64,000 nt of DNA from Vibrio atypicus (GCF_009811315.1 NZ_BLID01000008.1:1-64000), one strand, 5' to 3'; counted from the stretch's first letter, positions 8,366 to 17,809 are shown. The notes: a model not told the origin generated them from the letters alone. Program-made: numbers and translations.

Positions 8366-9775
8366 TTATACAGAGTAGTAAAGTTCGAACTCTAGTGGGT
8401 GAGTTGTCATGTTTACTTTCTCTACGTCTTCAGACTTAAGACCGATGTAAGAATCGATGAAGTCGTCAGAGAATACACCGCCAGCAGTTAGGAACTCACG
8501 GTCAGCATCTAGTTCTTCTAGCGCGTCTTTTAGTGAGTAAGCCACTGTTGGGATCTCTGCTGCTTCTTCAGCTGGAAGATCGTAAAGGTCTTTATCCATC
8601 GCTTCGCCTGGGTGGATCTTGTTCTTAATACCGTCAAGACCAGCCATTAGCATTGCTGCGAAACATAGGTATGGGTTAGCCGCTGGGTCACCGAAACGAA
8701 CTTCGATACGACGCGCTTTAGGGCTTGGTACCACTGGGATACGGATAGAAGCAGAGCGGTTACGAGCTGAGTAAGCAAGCATAACTGGCGCTTCGAAGCC
8801 TGGTACAAGACGCTTGTACGAGTTAGTTGATGGGTTAGCAAATGCGTTGATTGCACGAGCGTGCTTGATGATACCACCGATGTAGTAAAGCGCCATTTCA
8901 GATAGGCCGCCGTACTTGTCACCAGCAAATAGGTTAACGCCATCTTTTGCTAGAGATTGGTGAACGTGCATACCAGAGCCGTTATCACCAACAAGTGGCT
9001 TAGGCATAAATGTCGCTGTCTTACCAAATGCGTGAGCAACGTTGTGTACAACGTACTTGTAGATTTGGATTTCATCAGCTTTAGTCGTTAGAGTGTTAAA
9101 GCGAGTTGCAATTTCGTTCTGACCAGCAGTTGCTACTTCGTGGTGGTGCGCTTCAACAACTAGGCCCATCTCTTCCATGATTAGACACATTGCAGAGCGG
9201 ATGTCTTGAGATGAATCAACAGGAGCTACTGGGAAGTAACCACCTTTAACGCCTGGACGGTGACCTTTGTTGCCTTCTTCGTACTCAGAACCTGTGTTCC
9301 AAGCTGCTTCCACGTCGTCAATCTTGAAGAAAGAACCTGACATGTCAGTTGCGAATTTAACGTCGTCAAATAGGAAGAACTCTGGCTCAGGACCGATTAG
9401 TACTGTGTCAGCTACGCCAGTAGAGCGCATGAAGTCTTCAGCGCGCTTAGCGATAGAGCGTGGGTCACGGTCATAACCTTGCATAGTTGCAGGCTCAAGA
9501 ATGTCACAACGGATGTTTAGCGTTGCATCTTCTGTGAATGGGTCAAGAACCGCTGATGATGCGTCTGGCATCATTACCATGTCTGATTCGTTGATGCCTT
9601 TCCAGCCAGCAACAGAAGAACCATCGAACATCTTACCTTCTTCGAAGAAGTCTGCGTCAACTTGGTGAGAAGGTAGAGAGATATGCTGCTCTTTACCTTT
9701 AGTATCAGTAAAGCGTAGGTCAACAAACTTAACTTCGTTTTCTTGGATCAGCGATAGAACGTTTTCTACTGACAT
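8366..9775 (-). CDS. glnA: Glutamine synthetase type I
   Basis: Forms glutamine from glutamate, ammonia and ATP; the 469-residue length equals E. coli GlnA. Motifs include the beta-grasp start VKFVDLRFTDTKGKE, the latch-side FDGSSVAGWK, the metal-binding EPEFF, the ATP-site region NGSGMHVHQS and the adenylylation loop with Tyr in DLYDLPAEE, so it is a GSI-beta enzyme regulated by adenylylation. An SD sequence (GGAGGTTATCC) lies just upstream of the ATG. Upstream there is a sigma-54 promoter and NtrC boxes. Divergent from typA. Confidence 0.98.
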   Translation of the reverse strand: MSVENVLSLIQENEVKFVDLRFTDTKGKEQHISLPSHQVDADFFEEGKMFDGSSVAGWKGINESDMVMMPDASSAVLDPFTEDATLNIRCDILEPATMQGYDRDPRSIAKRAEDFMRSTGVADTVLIGPEPEFFLFDDVKFATDMSGSFFKIDDVEAAWNTGSEYEEGNKGHRPGVKGGYFPVAPVDSSQDIRSAMCLIMEEMGLVVEAHHHEVATAGQNEIATRFNTLTTKADEIQIYKYVVHNVAHAFGKTATFMPKPLVGDNGSGMHVHQSLAKDGVNLFAGDKYGGLSEMALYYIGGIIKHARAINAFANPSTNSYKRLVPGFEAPVMLAYSARNRSASIRIPVVPSPKARRIEVRFGDPAANPYLCFAAMLMAGLDGIKNKIHPGEAMDKDLYDLPAEEAAEIPTVAYSLKDALEELDADREFLTAGGVFSDDFIDSYIGLKSEDVEKVNMTTHPLEFELYYSV

Positions 9776-9881
9776 CTTGGATAACCTCCAGTGTTATTAA
9801 TTCGGTATTAGCGTGATTTGTTATAAATCCAGCATTGATTAATTTCATTTCAATCGTATTAATCGATGCTGATTTTACTAA

Positions 9882-9897
9882 AGCTAAAACCGTGCCA
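9882..9897 (-). promoter_or_regulatory. Sigma-54 promoter of glnA
   Basis: On the minus strand TGGCACGGTTTTAGCT matches the sigma-54 consensus TGGCACGN4TTGCW, with GG and GC in the right register. The start of transcription would fall near 9871, about 95 bp before the glnA ATG. Confidence 0.85.
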
Positions 9898-9949
9898 AAA
9901 AATTAATCCATTAATTTTCAATAAATTAGCGGGCTAGGTTCAAATGTGA

Positions 9950-9997
9950 TGCACTGTTTTGCACCAAAATGATCTTGTGTTGCACCAAGTTGGTGCT
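9950..9997 (-). promoter_or_regulatory. NtrC enhancer sites of glnA
   Basis: TGCACCAAGTTGGTGCT (9981-9997) matches the NtrC box TGCACCN5GGTGCA and is centred about 118 bp upstream of the predicted start. TGCACT and TGCACC half-sites lie at 9950-9965, and another TGCACC lies at 10010-10015. The spacing fits the enhancer position known for E. coli glnAp2. Confidence 0.8.
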
Positions 9998-10251
9998 TTT
10001 GCTTGGTTATGCACCAAGAGTAAACAAAATCGAGTTCCATTCAGCCGAGTTTTGTCCTTGATGTCAATGAGGATTTCACCTTACTCAGAGGCAGCTTGCG
10101 TTTCATCAATAAATTATCTTCGCAAAAGTAGCGAATCAGATCACATATTTCTGGGTTTTTCGCTAGAATCTGGTACATTATGGCCGTTTTTTTAATCAAA
10201 TAAGTTTGCCGAGATTTTCGGTGGGCTACTTATATCGAGCGAATCAAATCC

Positions 10252-12081
10252 ATGGCTACTCCACAGATTGATAAATTAAGAAATATCGCGATCATCGCGC
10301 ACGTTGACCACGGTAAAACAACACTGGTTGATAAACTACTGCAGCAATCAGGTACTTTAGAGTCTCGCGGCGAAGCTGAAGAGCGTGTCATGGACTCAAA
10401 CGACATCGAAAAAGAGCGTGGTATTACCATTCTTGCTAAGAACACAGCAATTAACTGGAATGATTACCGCATCAACATCGTAGATACTCCGGGACACGCG
10501 GACTTCGGTGGTGAAGTAGAGCGTATCATGTCTATGGTTGACTCTGTGCTACTTATCGTTGACGCAGTTGATGGCCCAATGCCACAAACTCGTTTCGTAA
10601 CGCAGAAAGCATTTGCTCACGGTCTTAAGCCAATCGTTGTAATCAACAAGATTGACCGCCCAGGCGCGCGTCCTGATTGGGTTATGGACCAAGTATTCGA
10701 CCTATTCGACAACCTAGGTGCAACTGATGAACAGCTAGACTTTAAAGTAGTTTACGCTTCAGCACTGAACGGTTGGGCTACTAAAGAAGAAGGCGAAACT
10801 GGCGAGAACATGGAACCACTATTCGAGACTATCGTTGAAGAAGTAGCGGCTCCACAAGTTGACCTTGAAGGTCCACTACAGATGCAAGTTTCTCAGCTAG
10901 ACTACAGCTCTTACGTTGGTGTTATCGGTGTTGCACGTGTAACTCGTGGTAGCGTTAAGCCAAACCAACAAGTAACGGTTATCGGTGCTGACGGTAAAAC
11001 TCGCAATGGTAAAGTAGGTACGGTAATGGGTTACCTAGGCCTTGACCGTCATGAAGTAGAGCAAGCAAACGCTGGTGATATCATCGCTATCACAGGTCTT
11101 GGCGAGCTGAAAATTTCTGACACTATCTGTGCTCAGAACCAAGTTGAAGCACTACCAGCACTGTCTGTTGATGAACCAACAGTAACAATGACGTTCCAAG
11201 TAAACACGTCTCCATTCGCAGGTAAAGAAGGTAAGTTCGTAACTTCACGTAACATCCTTGAGCGTCTAGAGAAAGAATTGGTGCACAACGTTGCACTACG
11301 TGTTGAACAGACTGACGATCCAGACAAATTCCGCGTATCAGGCCGTGGTGAGCTTCACCTATCTATCCTGATCGAAAACATGCGTCGTGAAGGCTTCGAG
11401 CTTGCTGTATCTCGTCCAGAAGTAATCATCAAAGAAGAAGATGGTCAGCTAATGGAACCGTTTGAAACGGTAACGATTGACGTTCTTGAAGAGCACCAAG
11501 GCGGCATCATGGAAAACATCGGCCTACGTAAAGGTGAGCTGAAAGACATGGCACCAGACGGTAAAGGCCGTGTGCGCATGGACTTCGATATGCCTTCTCG
11601 TGGTTTGATCGGTTTCCAAACTGAGTTCATGACACTAACGTCAGGTTCTGGTCTTCTATACCACACGTTCGATCACTACGGCCCACACAAAGGCGGTAAC
11701 ATTGGTCAACGTATCAACGGTGTATTGATCGCAAACGCTGCAGGTAAAGCACTGACTAACGCACTGTTTAACCTTCAAGAGCGTGGTCGTCTATTCATCG
11801 GTCACGGTGTAGAAGTATACGAAGGCATGATCATCGGTATTCACAGCCGCGACAATGACCTAACAGTAAACGCACTGAAAGGTAAGCAGCTAACGAACGT
11901 ACGTGCATCTGGTACTGACGACGCTCAGGTTCTGACTCCACCAATCAAGCACACTCTAGAGCAAGCTCTTGAGTTCATTGATGAAGATGAACTAGTAGAA
12001 GTAACACCAGAAAGCATCCGTATCCGTAAGAAGTTCCTAACGGAAAGTGATCGTAAGCGTGCATCTCGCGCTGCAAAATAA
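10252..12081 (+). CDS. typA: Ribosome-associated GTPase TypA/BipA
   Basis: A 609-residue translational GTPase related to EF-G and LepA, involved in ribosome assembly and low-temperature growth. GTPase motifs: G1 AHVDHGKTT, G2 around RGITI, G3 DTPGHADFGGE and G4 NKIDRP. Domain 2, EF-G-like domains III and V, and the BipA-specific C-terminal domain follow. The codon use is strongly biased, as for a highly expressed gene. It is divergent from glnA, as in E. coli, and ends at a strong terminator. Confidence 0.97.
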   Translation: MATPQIDKLRNIAIIAHVDHGKTTLVDKLLQQSGTLESRGEAEERVMDSNDIEKERGITILAKNTAINWNDYRINIVDTPGHADFGGEVERIMSMVDSVLLIVDAVDGPMPQTRFVTQKAFAHGLKPIVVINKIDRPGARPDWVMDQVFDLFDNLGATDEQLDFKVVYASALNGWATKEEGETGENMEPLFETIVEEVAAPQVDLEGPLQMQVSQLDYSSYVGVIGVARVTRGSVKPNQQVTVIGADGKTRNGKVGTVMGYLGLDRHEVEQANAGDIIAITGLGELKISDTICAQNQVEALPALSVDEPTVTMTFQVNTSPFAGKEGKFVTSRNILERLEKELVHNVALRVEQTDDPDKFRVSGRGELHLSILIENMRREGFELAVSRPEVIIKEEDGQLMEPFETVTIDVLEEHQGGIMENIGLRKGELKDMAPDGKGRVRMDFDMPSRGLIGFQTEFMTLTSGSGLLYHTFDHYGPHKGGNIGQRINGVLIANAAGKALTNALFNLQERGRLFIGHGVEVYEGMIIGIHSRDNDLTVNALKGKQLTNVRASGTDDAQVLTPPIKHTLEQALEFIDEDELVEVTPESIRIRKKFLTESDRKRASRAAK

Positions 12082-12099
12082 TCACTGAATTGTTGATGT

Positions 12100-12137
12100 A
12101 AAAAGCCCCGAGTAGCGATGCTGCTCGGGGCTTTTGT
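12100..12137 (+). terminator. Intrinsic terminator after typA
   Basis: AAGCCCCGAGTAGC and GCTGCTCGGGGCTT form a long stem with one T-G pair and a short loop, followed by TTTGTTTT. Confidence 0.85.
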
Positions 12138-12177
12138 TTTATCTGGCATTAGAGTAATCAATAAGACAGTTTATTAT

Positions 12178-12232
12178 TCGTCATTCTCAAGAAGAAGGAA
12201 CGACCGAGCTGGGATCTCGCTCTAGAGTCCTA
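12178..12232. repeat. Possible degenerate Vibrio-type intergenic palindromic repeat
   Basis: The stretch contains CGTCATTCTC, GGAACGAC and GGGATCTCGCTCTAGA, resembling the dispersed GTCATTCC...GGAATGAC...GGGAATCTC elements I recall from Vibrio intergenic regions. A related block is at 42220-42330. It lies between the typA terminator and the 3' end of the next gene and overlaps that gene's last bases. Assignment rests on partial motif similarity only. Confidence 0.35.
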
Positions 12233-12746
12233 ATTGGCGCTGAACAAACTGAACTCGCTCTGCGACTGTCATAAATGGCACATCAATCACTTCATAGCCA
12301 AGCTGCTGATAAAGCGCAACTAGGCTGTCATGAATCTTGATTGCTCCATCAAAGGGGTAGGGGCGAATTTCATCTTGTACGTAGATGCTCGCTTCAGGGC
12401 GACAGAAGAAAACTTGTTTGTGGTAACCCTTACTTGCGGAACTGTATTTGGACTCGATTTCTAACCCTGCCTGCGATAGATAACCACAAATGTCTGGAAT
12501 CGCCCTATCTAAAAACGCGACGGTTTGTTGGTTGGCTTGTTGCTTTTGTAGCAACATCACCTCTAAGCAGAGTGCCGCGAAGGCGGGTAAATTATCCCAA
12601 GGCAAAATGCCATCTTCATACTGACTCTGTTGCTCGATCAAATCACGCGACACTTCACCATAGGTTGCAAAGCCTTGTTGAGACAAGGCTTCTATCAGTG
12701 TGGTTTTACCAGCACCAGGGCCGCCTGAGATAATGATTGGCTGCAT
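12222..12746 (-). CDS. AAA_28-type P-loop NTPase
   Basis: A 174-residue soluble ATPase or kinase-like protein. It starts with a Walker A loop, GGPGAGKTT (residues 8-16), has FLDRAIPDI as a probable Walker B or substrate-binding segment, and resembles the AAA_28 family related to NadR-like kinases. The substrate is unknown. It lies 6 bp after the DUF2959 lipoprotein gene and is probably co-transcribed with it. Confidence 0.8.
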   Translation of the reverse strand: MQPIIISGGPGAGKTTLIEALSQQGFATYGEVSRDLIEQQSQYEDGILPWDNLPAFAALCLEVMLLQKQQANQQTVAFLDRAIPDICGYLSQAGLEIESKYSSASKGYHKQVFFCRPEASIYVQDEIRPYPFDGAIKIHDSLVALYQQLGYEVIDVPFMTVAERVQFVQRQLGL

Positions 12747-12752
12747 TCGAGG

Positions 12753-13394
12753 TTACTTCTGATTGAGCTTTTGCAGGAACTTATCAGATTCAGCAATGGC
12801 TGCGTTCATCTGCTTGATCGCGTACTGAATGTCTTTTTCTAGGCTTGAAAATTCGCCCTGTAGAGAGCCGATCGCGCTCGCATTGAGGTTATGTTTCAGA
12901 TAAAGCGTGTTGTCGCGCAGTGTATTCAGTACTGGTGTCATTTTGTCTTCTGCTCGCTTCATCGCGCTTAGCATAGTTTTGTACGATGTTTTGGTCTCAC
13001 GCAGTTTCTGCTCGCTTGAGCGGCGTAATTTCGCACTGGTATAAAGGTCTAGCTCGCTCTGCCATTCTGAGAATAGTGCGTCAGAGACATCTTCAATTGC
13101 CGCAATACGAGCGCGAACATCTTCAGCTGCTTTTTCACTGTCCTCATACTTATCATTGATTTGGTTGTAAACCGTTTCCAGTTCGCCACCATCAAAGTTA
13201 GTCAGGGCTGATAAGGCTTCAAGCGCACTGGTAAATTCTTGTTGTGCGTCTTGTTGAGATTCTTTGGCTTCTTCAACGCGATCCACCATAATATCGCGTT
13301 TGTGGTAGCCTACTTGTTCCATTGCTGAATAGTAGGCAGACTGACAACCTGTCAGGGTGAAAATGGATAATACCAAAGCCAGTAAATACGGCAT
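12753..13394 (-). CDS. DUF2959 family lipoprotein
   Basis: A 213-residue predicted lipoprotein. The signal sequence ends in the lipobox LTGC (Cys17). The mature part is almost all charged, alpha-helical and likely coiled coil, as in the DUF2959 family. Asp is absent at +2 (Gln-Ser follows Cys), so outer-membrane sorting is expected. Function is unknown. It is divergent from yihY and upstream of the P-loop NTPase gene. Confidence 0.85.
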   Translation of the reverse strand: MPYLLALVLSIFTLTGCQSAYYSAMEQVGYHKRDIMVDRVEEAKESQQDAQQEFTSALEALSALTNFDGGELETVYNQINDKYEDSEKAAEDVRARIAAIEDVSDALFSEWQSELDLYTSAKLRRSSEQKLRETKTSYKTMLSAMKRAEDKMTPVLNTLRDNTLYLKHNLNASAIGSLQGEFSSLEKDIQYAIKQMNAAIAESDKFLQKLNQK

Positions 13395-13429
13395 GATTGT
13401 TTCCTTTCCTTTAGAATTATGCTGTTAGG

Positions 13430-14377
13430 ATGACCGAGTCGGTTAGGAGTTACAAGTTGAAATTTGAGCAAATCATTAAGCAAAGTCTGAATTTTGGACG
13501 CTACCTATTAACCAGAATGAATCACGATAGGGTCAACGTGAATGCTGGCTACCTTGCTTATATCACGCTGCTGTCTATTGTACCCATGTTGACCGTTTTA
13601 TTGTCGGTGCTCTCTTCTTTTGCCATTTTTGAAAACGCGGGTGATGCGATTCAAGATTTCGTGATCACTCACTTTGTGCCGGCTGCGGGTGATGCGGTTA
13701 AAGGAGCGCTGCTCGAGTTTGTTGCTAATACTGGCAAAATGAGCGCGGTTGGTGGTGGCTTCTTGTTTGTTGCCTCTTTGATGCTGATATCCAATATCGA
13801 TAAAAATCTTAATTACATTTGGCGAGTGAGAAATAAGCGTCGTGCGGTTTTTTCGTTTTCTATGTATTGGATGGTCTTAACGCTCGGGCCGATTTTAGTT
13901 GGTGCCAGTATTGCCGCGACCTCTTATGTGACTTCGTTGAAAATTCTCGAAAGTGAAGCGATCTCAGGGGTATACAACTCGCTGTTACGTTGGCTGCCGT
14001 TTTTGCTCTCTTTCTTTGCTTTTGTTGGGCTTTATTTACTGGTGCCAAATAAGAAAGTGCAGATCTCTCACGCAATGGTGGGGGCGATTGTTGCGGCGCT
14101 GTTGTTTGAGGCGAGCAAGAAAGGCTTCGCTGCGTACATTACTCAATTCCCTTCGTACCAACTTATTTATGGCGCGCTAGCCGCTATTCCGATCTTGTTT
14201 GTTTGGGTTTACCTCTGCTGGCTGATTGTATTGGTGGGGGCAGAAGTCACTGCTGCTCTTGGCGAAAGAGAGCACTGGAGTGAGCCTAAAGAAATGGTAC
14301 ACTCCCCTGAAAAACGAATCGAACTTAAGTCGAATAAAGGAAGTCATAGTGATAGCACTGATTCAGAGAGTAAGTGA
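13430..14377 (+). CDS. yihY: YihY/BrkB family inner-membrane protein
   Basis: About 306-315 residues with six hydrophobic segments, matching the YihY/BrkB family once misnamed ribonuclease BN. The family's N-terminal motif with AGYLAYITLLSIVPML is present. The tail after residue 285 is polar and Ser/Lys-rich. The ATG at 13430 has no clear ribosome site, whereas a TTG at 13457 has TAGGAG 7 nt upstream and would give 306 residues; the true start may be the TTG. Its 3' end overlaps the dtd start by 29 bp, so translation is probably coupled. Confidence 0.9.
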   Translation: MTESVRSYKLKFEQIIKQSLNFGRYLLTRMNHDRVNVNAGYLAYITLLSIVPMLTVLLSVLSSFAIFENAGDAIQDFVITHFVPAAGDAVKGALLEFVANTGKMSAVGGGFLFVASLMLISNIDKNLNYIWRVRNKRRAVFSFSMYWMVLTLGPILVGASIAATSYVTSLKILESEAISGVYNSLLRWLPFLLSFFAFVGLYLLVPNKKVQISHAMVGAIVAALLFEASKKGFAAYITQFPSYQLIYGALAAIPILFVWVYLCWLIVLVGAEVTAALGEREHWSEPKEMVHSPEKRIELKSNKGSHSDSTDSESK

Positions 14378-14783
14378 AGCGGCCGTCCGTGTGGATGGCG
14401 AAGTCGTGGGCGAAATCGACCAAGGTCTACTTGTGCTATTGGGTGTTGAGAAAGACGATGACGAAGCGAAAGCCAAGCGCCTGATGGAGCGTGTGACCAC
14501 TTATCGCGTGTTTAGTGATGAAGATGACAAAATGAACCTCAACGTGAAACAAATTGAGGGTAAAGTGTTGGTTGTTTCTCAATTTACCTTGCCGGCAGAT
14601 ACTAAAAAAGGCACTCGCGCGGGCTTTTCCCGTGGTGCTAACCCTGCGGATGCTGAGCGTCTGTATGAATACTTTGCTGATCAGTGCGCGCAAGTGTTGC
14701 CAACGGAACGTGGCCAGTTTGCAGCGGATATGAAAGTGTCTCTGGTCAATGACGGCCCAGTGACTTTCTGGTTGCAGGTATAA
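14349..14783 (+). CDS. dtd: D-aminoacyl-tRNA deacylase
   Basis: A 144-residue cytosolic enzyme that removes D-amino acids (and glycine mischarged on tRNA-Ala) from tRNA. The family motifs are present: SQFTL, the active-site Thr region, and the GP-containing NDGPVTFWLQV at the C-terminus. The start is a GTG at 14349 with AAGGAAG 5 nt upstream; a longer in-frame extension to 14226 lies inside yihY and does not look like Dtd. The start overlaps the end of yihY. Confidence 0.95.
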   Translation: MIALIQRVSEAAVRVDGEVVGEIDQGLLVLLGVEKDDDEAKAKRLMERVTTYRVFSDEDDKMNLNVKQIEGKVLVVSQFTLPADTKKGTRAGFSRGANPADAERLYEYFADQCAQVLPTERGQFAADMKVSLVNDGPVTFWLQV

Positions 14784-14849
14784 TTGCACGTATAATTACA
14801 ATATAGGCTAGAAGGGAAGAAGCGATCTCTTCCATTAAAAAGGACTTTT

Positions 14850-15785
14850 ATGTTTAAGCTGATCACGCCGAAAACCGATAACCAACTCAACAAGTACTAC
14901 CATTTCCGCTGGCAGATGCTGCGTGAGCCGTGGCGCATGCCATTAGGTTCTGAGCGTGATGAGTACGATCCAATGAGCCATCATCGCATGATTGTGGATG
15001 GTCGTGGCCGACCAATGGCGATTGGACGCTTATACATTACCCCAGACAGCGAAGGCCAGATTCGTTATATGGCGGTTAAAGGCTCACGTCGTAGCAAAGG
15101 CATGGGTTCATTAGTTTTGGTTGCTCTGGAGTCGTTAGCACGCCAAGAAGGGGCTAAGCGTTTGGTGTGTAGTGCACGTGAAGATGCGATCTCCTTTTAT
15201 CAAAAGAACGGATTTGAATGCCGTGGTGAGTTAACCGATGAACGCGGCCCTGTTCGCCACCAACAGATGGTCAAACCGCTCGACCCAATGGCGAATGTAC
15301 TTCGCAAACCTGAATGGTGTACAGAATTACAAGAGCGCTGGGAGCATCAAATCCCGATCAGTGACAAGATGGGCATTAAGATTAACCAATACACAGGTTA
15401 TCAATTTGAGTGCTGCGCTCAGCTCAACCCAAACCTAAACCCACATAACACCATGTTTGCAGGCTCCGCTTTTACTTTGGCTACGCTAACGGGTTGGGGG
15501 ATGACATGGCTGTTAATGAAAGAGCGCAACCTGAGCGGTGACATTGTTTTAGCGGACAGTCAGATTCGCTATCGCCATCCGGTGACTCAAAACCCAGTCG
15601 CATCGACCTCTTTGGATGGTATCAGTGGCGACTTGGATCGCTTGGCTTCTGGGCGCAAAGCTCGAATTGTGATTCATGTGACCATCTACAGTGGTGAGCA
15701 TGCGGCGGTAGAGTTTATCGGTACTTATATGCTGTTGCCGGACTACAAAGCGACACTTGATGAGAGTGGCGCACCGGTTTCTTGA
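14850..15785 (+). CDS. yiiD: GNAT acetyltransferase / YiiD hotdog thioesterase fusion
   Basis: A 311-residue two-domain protein. Residues 1-145 are a GNAT fold with the acetyl-CoA loop RRSKGMGSLVL and the FYQKNGFE motif. Residues 160-305 resemble the YiiD C-terminal putative thioesterase (hotdog) domain, with MFAGSAFTLATLTGWG. E. coli YiiD has the same architecture and has been tied to initiation of fatty-acid synthesis (FabY). The gene has a good SD (AAAGGA) and runs downstream of dtd. Its last 43 bp overlap the 3' end of the convergent AsmA-like gene. Confidence 0.88.
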   Translation: MFKLITPKTDNQLNKYYHFRWQMLREPWRMPLGSERDEYDPMSHHRMIVDGRGRPMAIGRLYITPDSEGQIRYMAVKGSRRSKGMGSLVLVALESLARQEGAKRLVCSAREDAISFYQKNGFECRGELTDERGPVRHQQMVKPLDPMANVLRKPEWCTELQERWEHQIPISDKMGIKINQYTGYQFECCAQLNPNLNPHNTMFAGSAFTLATLTGWGMTWLLMKERNLSGDIVLADSQIRYRHPVTQNPVASTSLDGISGDLDRLASGRKARIVIHVTIYSGEHAAVEFIGTYMLLPDYKATLDESGAPVS

Positions 15786-17698
15786 TCTTCAGCGCCACTG
15801 GTAACTGCTGGTGGCGCGACTTCTTCTACGCAATTGTCCTCAATAACGTTCGTCCGCGAGAAAATATCAGACCATAGCCTTTGGCATTGCTGGCTGGTTT
15901 CAAACAATAAAGTGGCAAATTCAGGCTTGGTTAAATCAATCACACCTGTCATTTGAGCGTGATCTGATTTGGATTCAATCTGAATTCTTCCACGATCAGC
16001 ACTGACTGTAATGCGCGCTAAGGGCCAATTTTGTTCAAAGCTGCTTTCTCCGTCGACATTTTTTGCGCTTAAAGTCCCTTGATGTATCTGTACGTGTGTT
16101 TTACCACTTAAACTATGAGCAAGCATTGAGTAATCACCTGACAGTCCGCTCAGCTCCAACTCCACTTCTGCTAAGCCTTGCAGTGAAAACGGCAACATCG
16201 ACTGTAAAATAGGTTGGTCTGTTGGAATGCCGTCTGCGTGTAATACAAGATTCCACGGTGCGCTAATTGTACTGCCATCCCACATGCCATTTGCTTCGAT
16301 ATAGCCTGATTTTAGGGGCAAAAATGCCCGTTCTAAGGTGACTTTGCGCTGTTTGGCATTTACTTCTACCGCAGCTTGGGTTGTGAGTAAGTTATCTAAG
16401 CTCGCATTGTTGGCACTGATTTGGAGTTGGCCATCAAACAGCCCGGCTTGACCTTGCTTGATTAGATTTAAATTTCGGCCATCGATCGTCAGACCTGAGA
16501 GCTGCCAATACGGACGTTGCTCAACCTGAATGAACTGGCTGTTTTTCACTTCAAGTTCTTTGATGGTGAGAGATTGAATAGGCTCACTGGCTTGAATAGC
16601 GGCGTCGGTGATTTCATTCAATCCCTCTAGCCAAGTTATCCCTGACATTCTTAACTCTTCTAGAGTCAGCTCTGAGGGCGAAATTTCACCCTTTAATTGA
16701 ACCCAGCCATCTTTGAAGTCCGCATTAAATAGATCAACCTTAATACCTTTTGAAGAGAAGCCGACTTCTGCAGTAGGGGAGATGAAACGAATTTGATCGT
16801 AAGAGAGGCTTTCCGCATCAAACGAGAAATACCCGCTGGTTTGTTGCCACAGTGACTTCTCAAGATTGATATCTTCCAGTGAGGCATCAAGCTGCTCGAA
16901 ATGCCAGCCAGAGAAGTTTAAGTTGCTGCGCAGTATATCGAGGCTATTAATATGGTAAACCGGAAAGTCGAGTGTTTTGAGTGTGGTCAGCATCTTGTTG
17001 GCGGGTGCAACACTATCTAGATTGAGATTAAATATGGTGACGTTTATCAGTGACCAGCCTTGGTCAAATTGCTCTGCTTGACCTGATATGTCTGCACCGT
17101 GCCATTTGAATGAGCTACCGTAAATAGTGCTCTCTTGGGCTTGATACTTGGCGTCAACCAGAACGTCGTTAAGTGCTTCGCCTCGGACGTACAACTGTTT
17201 AGCGGCGAATTGGATATCACCAAACGGCAGGGTTTGCTGTGGGGTTTCCCATTGAGGTTGCTCGATTTGTACATTGACTTCGCGAGCTGACCAATCGTGA
17301 GTGGAGAGATCGACATGTTGCAAGGCCAGTTGGTGAAGGTACACATCATCAAGCAGCGATGAATCAGTCTTATCGAGGTCAAACGTCGCGCCTTCAATTA
17401 ATAGAGAATCCAGTGCGATCTTGCCCTGTTGCCAAGGTAAAGCGCTTAGCCAGAGAGTCAATTTGGGGATTTGTAGAGTTTGCTGTTTAGCTTGGATTTC
17501 CACATCTTCGAGCGTCAGTTGCAGCGGAGGAGTGTAACGAGCCTGTTGAGCCTTGACTTGATATGGCGTGAAAGTTTCAAATAAAACACTGACAGCTTGA
17601 GGGGCGTGACGAGTCTGCATCACCGCGTACAGCGACAGCAGTGAAAGGCCGACAAAGCCAATTATAAGCAGAGAGAGCAGGGTCAGTGTTTTCTTCAC
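15743..17698 (-). CDS. AsmA family protein
   Basis: About 651 residues: one N-terminal membrane anchor (VKKTLTLLSLLIIGFVGL) followed by a long beta-rich periplasmic region and an AsmA-like C-terminal part, as in proteins linked to outer-membrane lipid homeostasis. The frame can be extended to a TTG at 17761 inside the pckA terminator, which is unlikely; GTG at 17698 has GGAAA upstream and puts the anchor at the N-terminus. The tail after the last domain (Glu/Ala/Ser-rich) lies antisense to the end of the YiiD gene. Confidence 0.8.
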   Translation of the reverse strand: MKKTLTLLSLLIIGFVGLSLLSLYAVMQTRHAPQAVSVLFETFTPYQVKAQQARYTPPLQLTLEDVEIQAKQQTLQIPKLTLWLSALPWQQGKIALDSLLIEGATFDLDKTDSSLLDDVYLHQLALQHVDLSTHDWSAREVNVQIEQPQWETPQQTLPFGDIQFAAKQLYVRGEALNDVLVDAKYQAQESTIYGSSFKWHGADISGQAEQFDQGWSLINVTIFNLNLDSVAPANKMLTTLKTLDFPVYHINSLDILRSNLNFSGWHFEQLDASLEDINLEKSLWQQTSGYFSFDAESLSYDQIRFISPTAEVGFSSKGIKVDLFNADFKDGWVQLKGEISPSELTLEELRMSGITWLEGLNEITDAAIQASEPIQSLTIKELEVKNSQFIQVEQRPYWQLSGLTIDGRNLNLIKQGQAGLFDGQLQISANNASLDNLLTTQAAVEVNAKQRKVTLERAFLPLKSGYIEANGMWDGSTISAPWNLVLHADGIPTDQPILQSMLPFSLQGLAEVELELSGLSGDYSMLAHSLSGKTHVQIHQGTLSAKNVDGESSFEQNWPLARITVSADRGRIQIESKSDHAQMTGVIDLTKPEFATLLFETSQQCQRLWSDIFSRTNVIEDNCVEEVAPPAVTSGAEDQETGAPLSSSVAL

Positions 17699-17756
17699 AA
17701 TTGCGAATTTCCATTTCCATGATGGTGATAGCTTGAAACATTTTCTGATGACAGGC

Positions 17757-17784
17757 AACAAAAAGCCCCTCGAAAGAGGGGCTT
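17757..17784 (-). terminator. Intrinsic terminator after pckA
   Basis: On the minus strand AAGCCCCTC and GAGGGGCTT form a 9-bp stem with loop TTTC, followed by TTTGTTG. It lies 26 bp after the pckA stop codon and before the AsmA-like gene. Confidence 0.85.
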
Positions 17785-17809
17785 AGCATGTTATTTGAAG
17801 AGGGGGTCA

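Noticed and set aside
8647..8943. Reading frame inside glnA
   Set aside because: It arises from the strong codon bias of glnA in another frame.
14226..14348. Extended N-terminus for dtd
   Set aside because: This stretch is coding for the end of yihY in another frame and does not look like Dtd; the GTG at 14349 has a ribosome site.
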